From NCBI RefSeq assembly GCF_024055715.1, contig NZ_JAMXMV010000012.1, forward strand, positions 186,001 to 250,000: DNA of 64,000 nt. The letters are read 5' to 3'. Origin of the DNA: Actinoallomurus soli. GTDB lineage: Bacteria > Actinomycetota > Actinomycetes > Streptosporangiales > Streptosporangiaceae. This document shows positions 62,400 through 64,000 of this stretch, one piece after another (the first letter of the stretch is position 1; each line of letters opens with the position of its first letter). A model generated the notes under the pieces. It saw nothing but the letters and a program-made list of their open reading frames with translations, did not search any database and was not told the origin of the DNA. The translations under genes and the position numbers were made by a program.

Positions 62400-62438
62400 G
62401 AGGCCCCGGTGGCGCGCTGGTCGCGCCGCCGGGGCCTC
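62400..62438. terminator. Bidirectional hairpin terminator
   Basis: A stem of 17 pairs with one G-T wobble (GAGGCCCCGG..GGCGCG) and a 5-nt loop lies between the convergent MMPL and cystathionine beta-synthase genes. Confidence 0.8.
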
Positions 62439-62530
62439 GTCGTTCGTCGTGGGCGGCGTGCCGAGCACACCGCCCGTCGTTCGTCAGGCGGCGCGCCGGT
62501 GACGCCGCCTCGTCGTTCGCCGGGGCCGGG

Positions 62531-63901
62531 TCAGCCGGCCGCGAGGAAGCCCAGCAGGTCCTGGCGGGTGATGAGGCCGGCCGGTTTGCCGTCGACGAGG
62601 ACGACGGCGGCGCCGGCGTTCTCCAGGACGCCGACGGCCTTGCTCACGCCCTCGCCCGAGCCGACCATCGGCAGCGGCGGCGCCATGTGGTCGCCCAGCG
62701 GGTCGTCGAGGCCCGCCTTGCCGCTGACCAGGGCGGCCAGGAGGTCGCGCTCACCGACGGAGCCGACGACCTCGGCGGCCATGACCGGCGGCTCCTCCTT
62801 CATGACGGGCAGCTGCGAGACGTCGTACTCCCGCAGGATGGACACCGCGGTGCCGACCGTCTCGTGCGGGTGGACGTGCACGAACTCCGGCAGCCCGGAC
62901 CCCTTGCGCGCCAGCACGTCGGCGATGCGCGGCTCCTCGGTCTCGGACGTGAGGAAGCCGTAGTCGGCCATCCAGTCATCGTTGAAGATCTTGGACAGGT
63001 AGCCGCGGCCGCCGTCGGGCAGCAGGACGACGACCACGTCGTCGGGGCCGGCCTCGGCCGCGACGCGCAGCGCCGCCACGACCGCCAGACCGCAGGAGCC
63101 GCCGACGAGCAGCCCCTCCTCGCGGGCCAGCCGCCGGGTCATGGTGAACGAATCCTTGTCGCTCACCGCGATGACCTGGTCGCAGATGTCCCGGTCGTAG
63201 GTCTCGGGCCAGATGTCCTCGCCGACGCCCTCGACGAGGTACGGCCGGCCGGTGCCGCCGGAGTAGACCGACCCCTCCGGGTCCGCGCCGATGACCTTGA
63301 CGCGCCCGCCGGAGATCTCCTTGAGGTAGCGGCCGGTGCCGGTGATGGTGCCGCCGGTGCCGATGCCCGCGACGAAGTGCGTGACCCGCCCCTCGGTCTG
63401 CGCCCAGATCTCCGGCCCCGTCGTCTCGTAGTGGGAGCGCGGGTTGTTCGGGTTGCGGTACTGGTCGGGCTTCCAGGCTCCGGGAATCTCGGCGGCGAGC
63501 CGGTCGGAGACCGAGTAATAGGAGTCCGGGTGGTCGGGTGAGACCGCGGTCGGGCACACCACGACCTCGGCGCCGTAGGCCCGCAGGACGGCGATCTTGT
63601 CGTTCGCCACCTTGTCGGGGCAGACGAAGACGCACCGATAGCCCTTCTCCTGCGCCACGATCGCGAGCCCGACGCCGGTGTTTCCGGAGGTGGGTTCGAC
63701 GATCGTGCCGCCCGGCCTGAGGGCGCCGGACGCCTCGGCGGCCTCGACCATCCGGACGGCGATGCGGTCCTTCACCGAGCCGCCCGGATTGAGGTATTCG
63801 ACCTTGGCGAGCACCTGCGCGCGGGCTCCGGTCGTGACGTTGCGGAGGCGTACGAGGGGGGTGTCCCCGATGAGCTCCGTCAGCGAGTTGTGCACGTGCA
63901 C
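62531..63901 (-). CDS. cbs: Cystathionine beta-synthase
   Basis: This protein of about 456 residues joins serine and homocysteine to cystathionine. The PLP domain has PLP Lys44 in YLNPGGSVKDRIA, EPTSGNTGVGLAIVAQEKGY and the glycine loop VAGIGTGGTITGTGRYLKE. After a linker there are two C-terminal CBS domains (VHPHETVGTAVSILREYDVSQLPVM and VGSGEGVSKAVGVLENAGAAVVLVDGKPAGLITRQDLLGFL). This is the usual actinobacterial CBS with a regulatory pair. GTG 63901 has AGGGA eight bases upstream; TTG 63925 or GTG 63895 are alternatives. It pairs with the MetB-like enzyme in reverse transsulfuration. Confidence 0.93.
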   Translation of the reverse strand: MHVHNSLTELIGDTPLVRLRNVTTGARAQVLAKVEYLNPGGSVKDRIAVRMVEAAEASGALRPGGTIVEPTSGNTGVGLAIVAQEKGYRCVFVCPDKVANDKIAVLRAYGAEVVVCPTAVSPDHPDSYYSVSDRLAAEIPGAWKPDQYRNPNNPRSHYETTGPEIWAQTEGRVTHFVAGIGTGGTITGTGRYLKEISGGRVKVIGADPEGSVYSGGTGRPYLVEGVGEDIWPETYDRDICDQVIAVSDKDSFTMTRRLAREEGLLVGGSCGLAVVAALRVAAEAGPDDVVVVLLPDGGRGYLSKIFNDDWMADYGFLTSETEEPRIADVLARKGSGLPEFVHVHPHETVGTAVSILREYDVSQLPVMKEEPPVMAAEVVGSVGERDLLAALVSGKAGLDDPLGDHMAPPLPMVGSGEGVSKAVGVLENAGAAVVLVDGKPAGLITRQDLLGFLAAG

Positions 63902-64000
63902 CAGCGACGTCCCTGTCGTCGGCAATAGTTCTGCTCAGACGGTACCTCACCCGCTCTGATCACCGTGCGTCCGCCGTCCGTGACCGATCGCTGTCGCGAT
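63902..64000. other. Upstream region of cbs at the window edge
   Basis: No complete gene is visible. It contains the likely cbs promoter region on the minus strand and is cut off by the edge. Confidence 0.4.

Overview
The window is very GC-rich with strong third-position G/C bias. It carries several genes typical of mycelial actinomycetes: a mycothiol conjugate amidase with its DUF4307 neighbour, short DUF397 proteins beside HTH regulators, RsbW-like ATPases, Ser/Thr kinases with extracellular tails, and many GTG/TTG starts. I infer a chromosomal segment of a Streptosporangiales-type actinomycete (Thermomonosporaceae-like); the family-level placement is a guess. No rRNA, tRNA, CRISPR array, integrase or complete insertion sequence was seen. 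Most of the segment looks like core chromosome with small accessory patches at about 1-3.6 kb and 48.7-51.2 kb.

Layout. 0-3.6 kb: a broken cupin gene, a DUF397 gene, an HTH/TPR regulator and small unknown genes. 3.7-8 kb: a MocR-type regulator divergent from an EamA exporter with repeated operator half-sites between them, then a class I fumarase. 8-13.5 kb: a secreted SH3-like protein, two divergent Ser/Thr kinases sharing an inverted repeat, and a class II fumarase. 13.6-16.6 kb: three tandem secreted or membrane-anchored lytic-transglycosylase-like proteins that all end in GWY and appear to use TTG starts; two share a conserved leader hairpin and the third has a Crp-type palindrome upstream. 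16.7-21.5 kb: PIN-PhoH, a cis-prenyltransferase, an unknown gene, and an ATP-type PEP carboxykinase whose upstream region holds four 13-bp iterons. 21.6-28 kb: an unknown gene with a palindrome at its start codon, an MFS exporter with a TetR regulator, an NlpC/P60 hydrolase and a DUF255 thioredoxin-like protein. 28-35 kb: a small protein ending in a RHIM/BASS-like amyloid motif, a lipoprotein, then a MacAB-like export operon (DUF5666, permease, ATPase, adaptor) and a second divergent adaptor.

35-44.4 kb: an HtrA-type protease beside a two-component system, a PAP2 membrane enzyme, mca with a small membrane protein, DUF4307, greA, and an Lrp/AsnC regulator divergent from hpd with a repeated operator. 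44.5-48.7 kb: two tandem M1 metallopeptidases (one lipoprotein, one secreted) and an Old Yellow Enzyme relative. 48.7-51.2 kb: an HTH/DUF397/RsbW-like cluster followed by a poorly coding patch with a ricin-lectin remnant. 51.2-64 kb: threonine dehydratase, ROK kinase and FIST protein, divergent from a MoxR-type AAA ATPase with its VWA partner, then a small membrane protein, a cystathionine gamma-synthase/lyase, an MMPL transporter and cystathionine beta-synthase.

How it fits together. Central carbon (two fumarases, PEP carboxykinase), amino-acid breakdown (hpd, threonine dehydratase) and sulfur flux (CBS, the MetB-like enzyme, mycothiol amidase) sit among cell-wall and envelope functions (transglycosylase-like proteins, NlpC/P60, cis-prenyltransferase, HtrA, ABC and MMPL export). 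The best leads for something new are the triplicated GWY proteins with their conserved leader, the iterons upstream of the PEP carboxykinase gene, the orphan amyloid-motif protein, the operator shared by the two kinases, and the DUF397/HTH/RsbW-like cluster.
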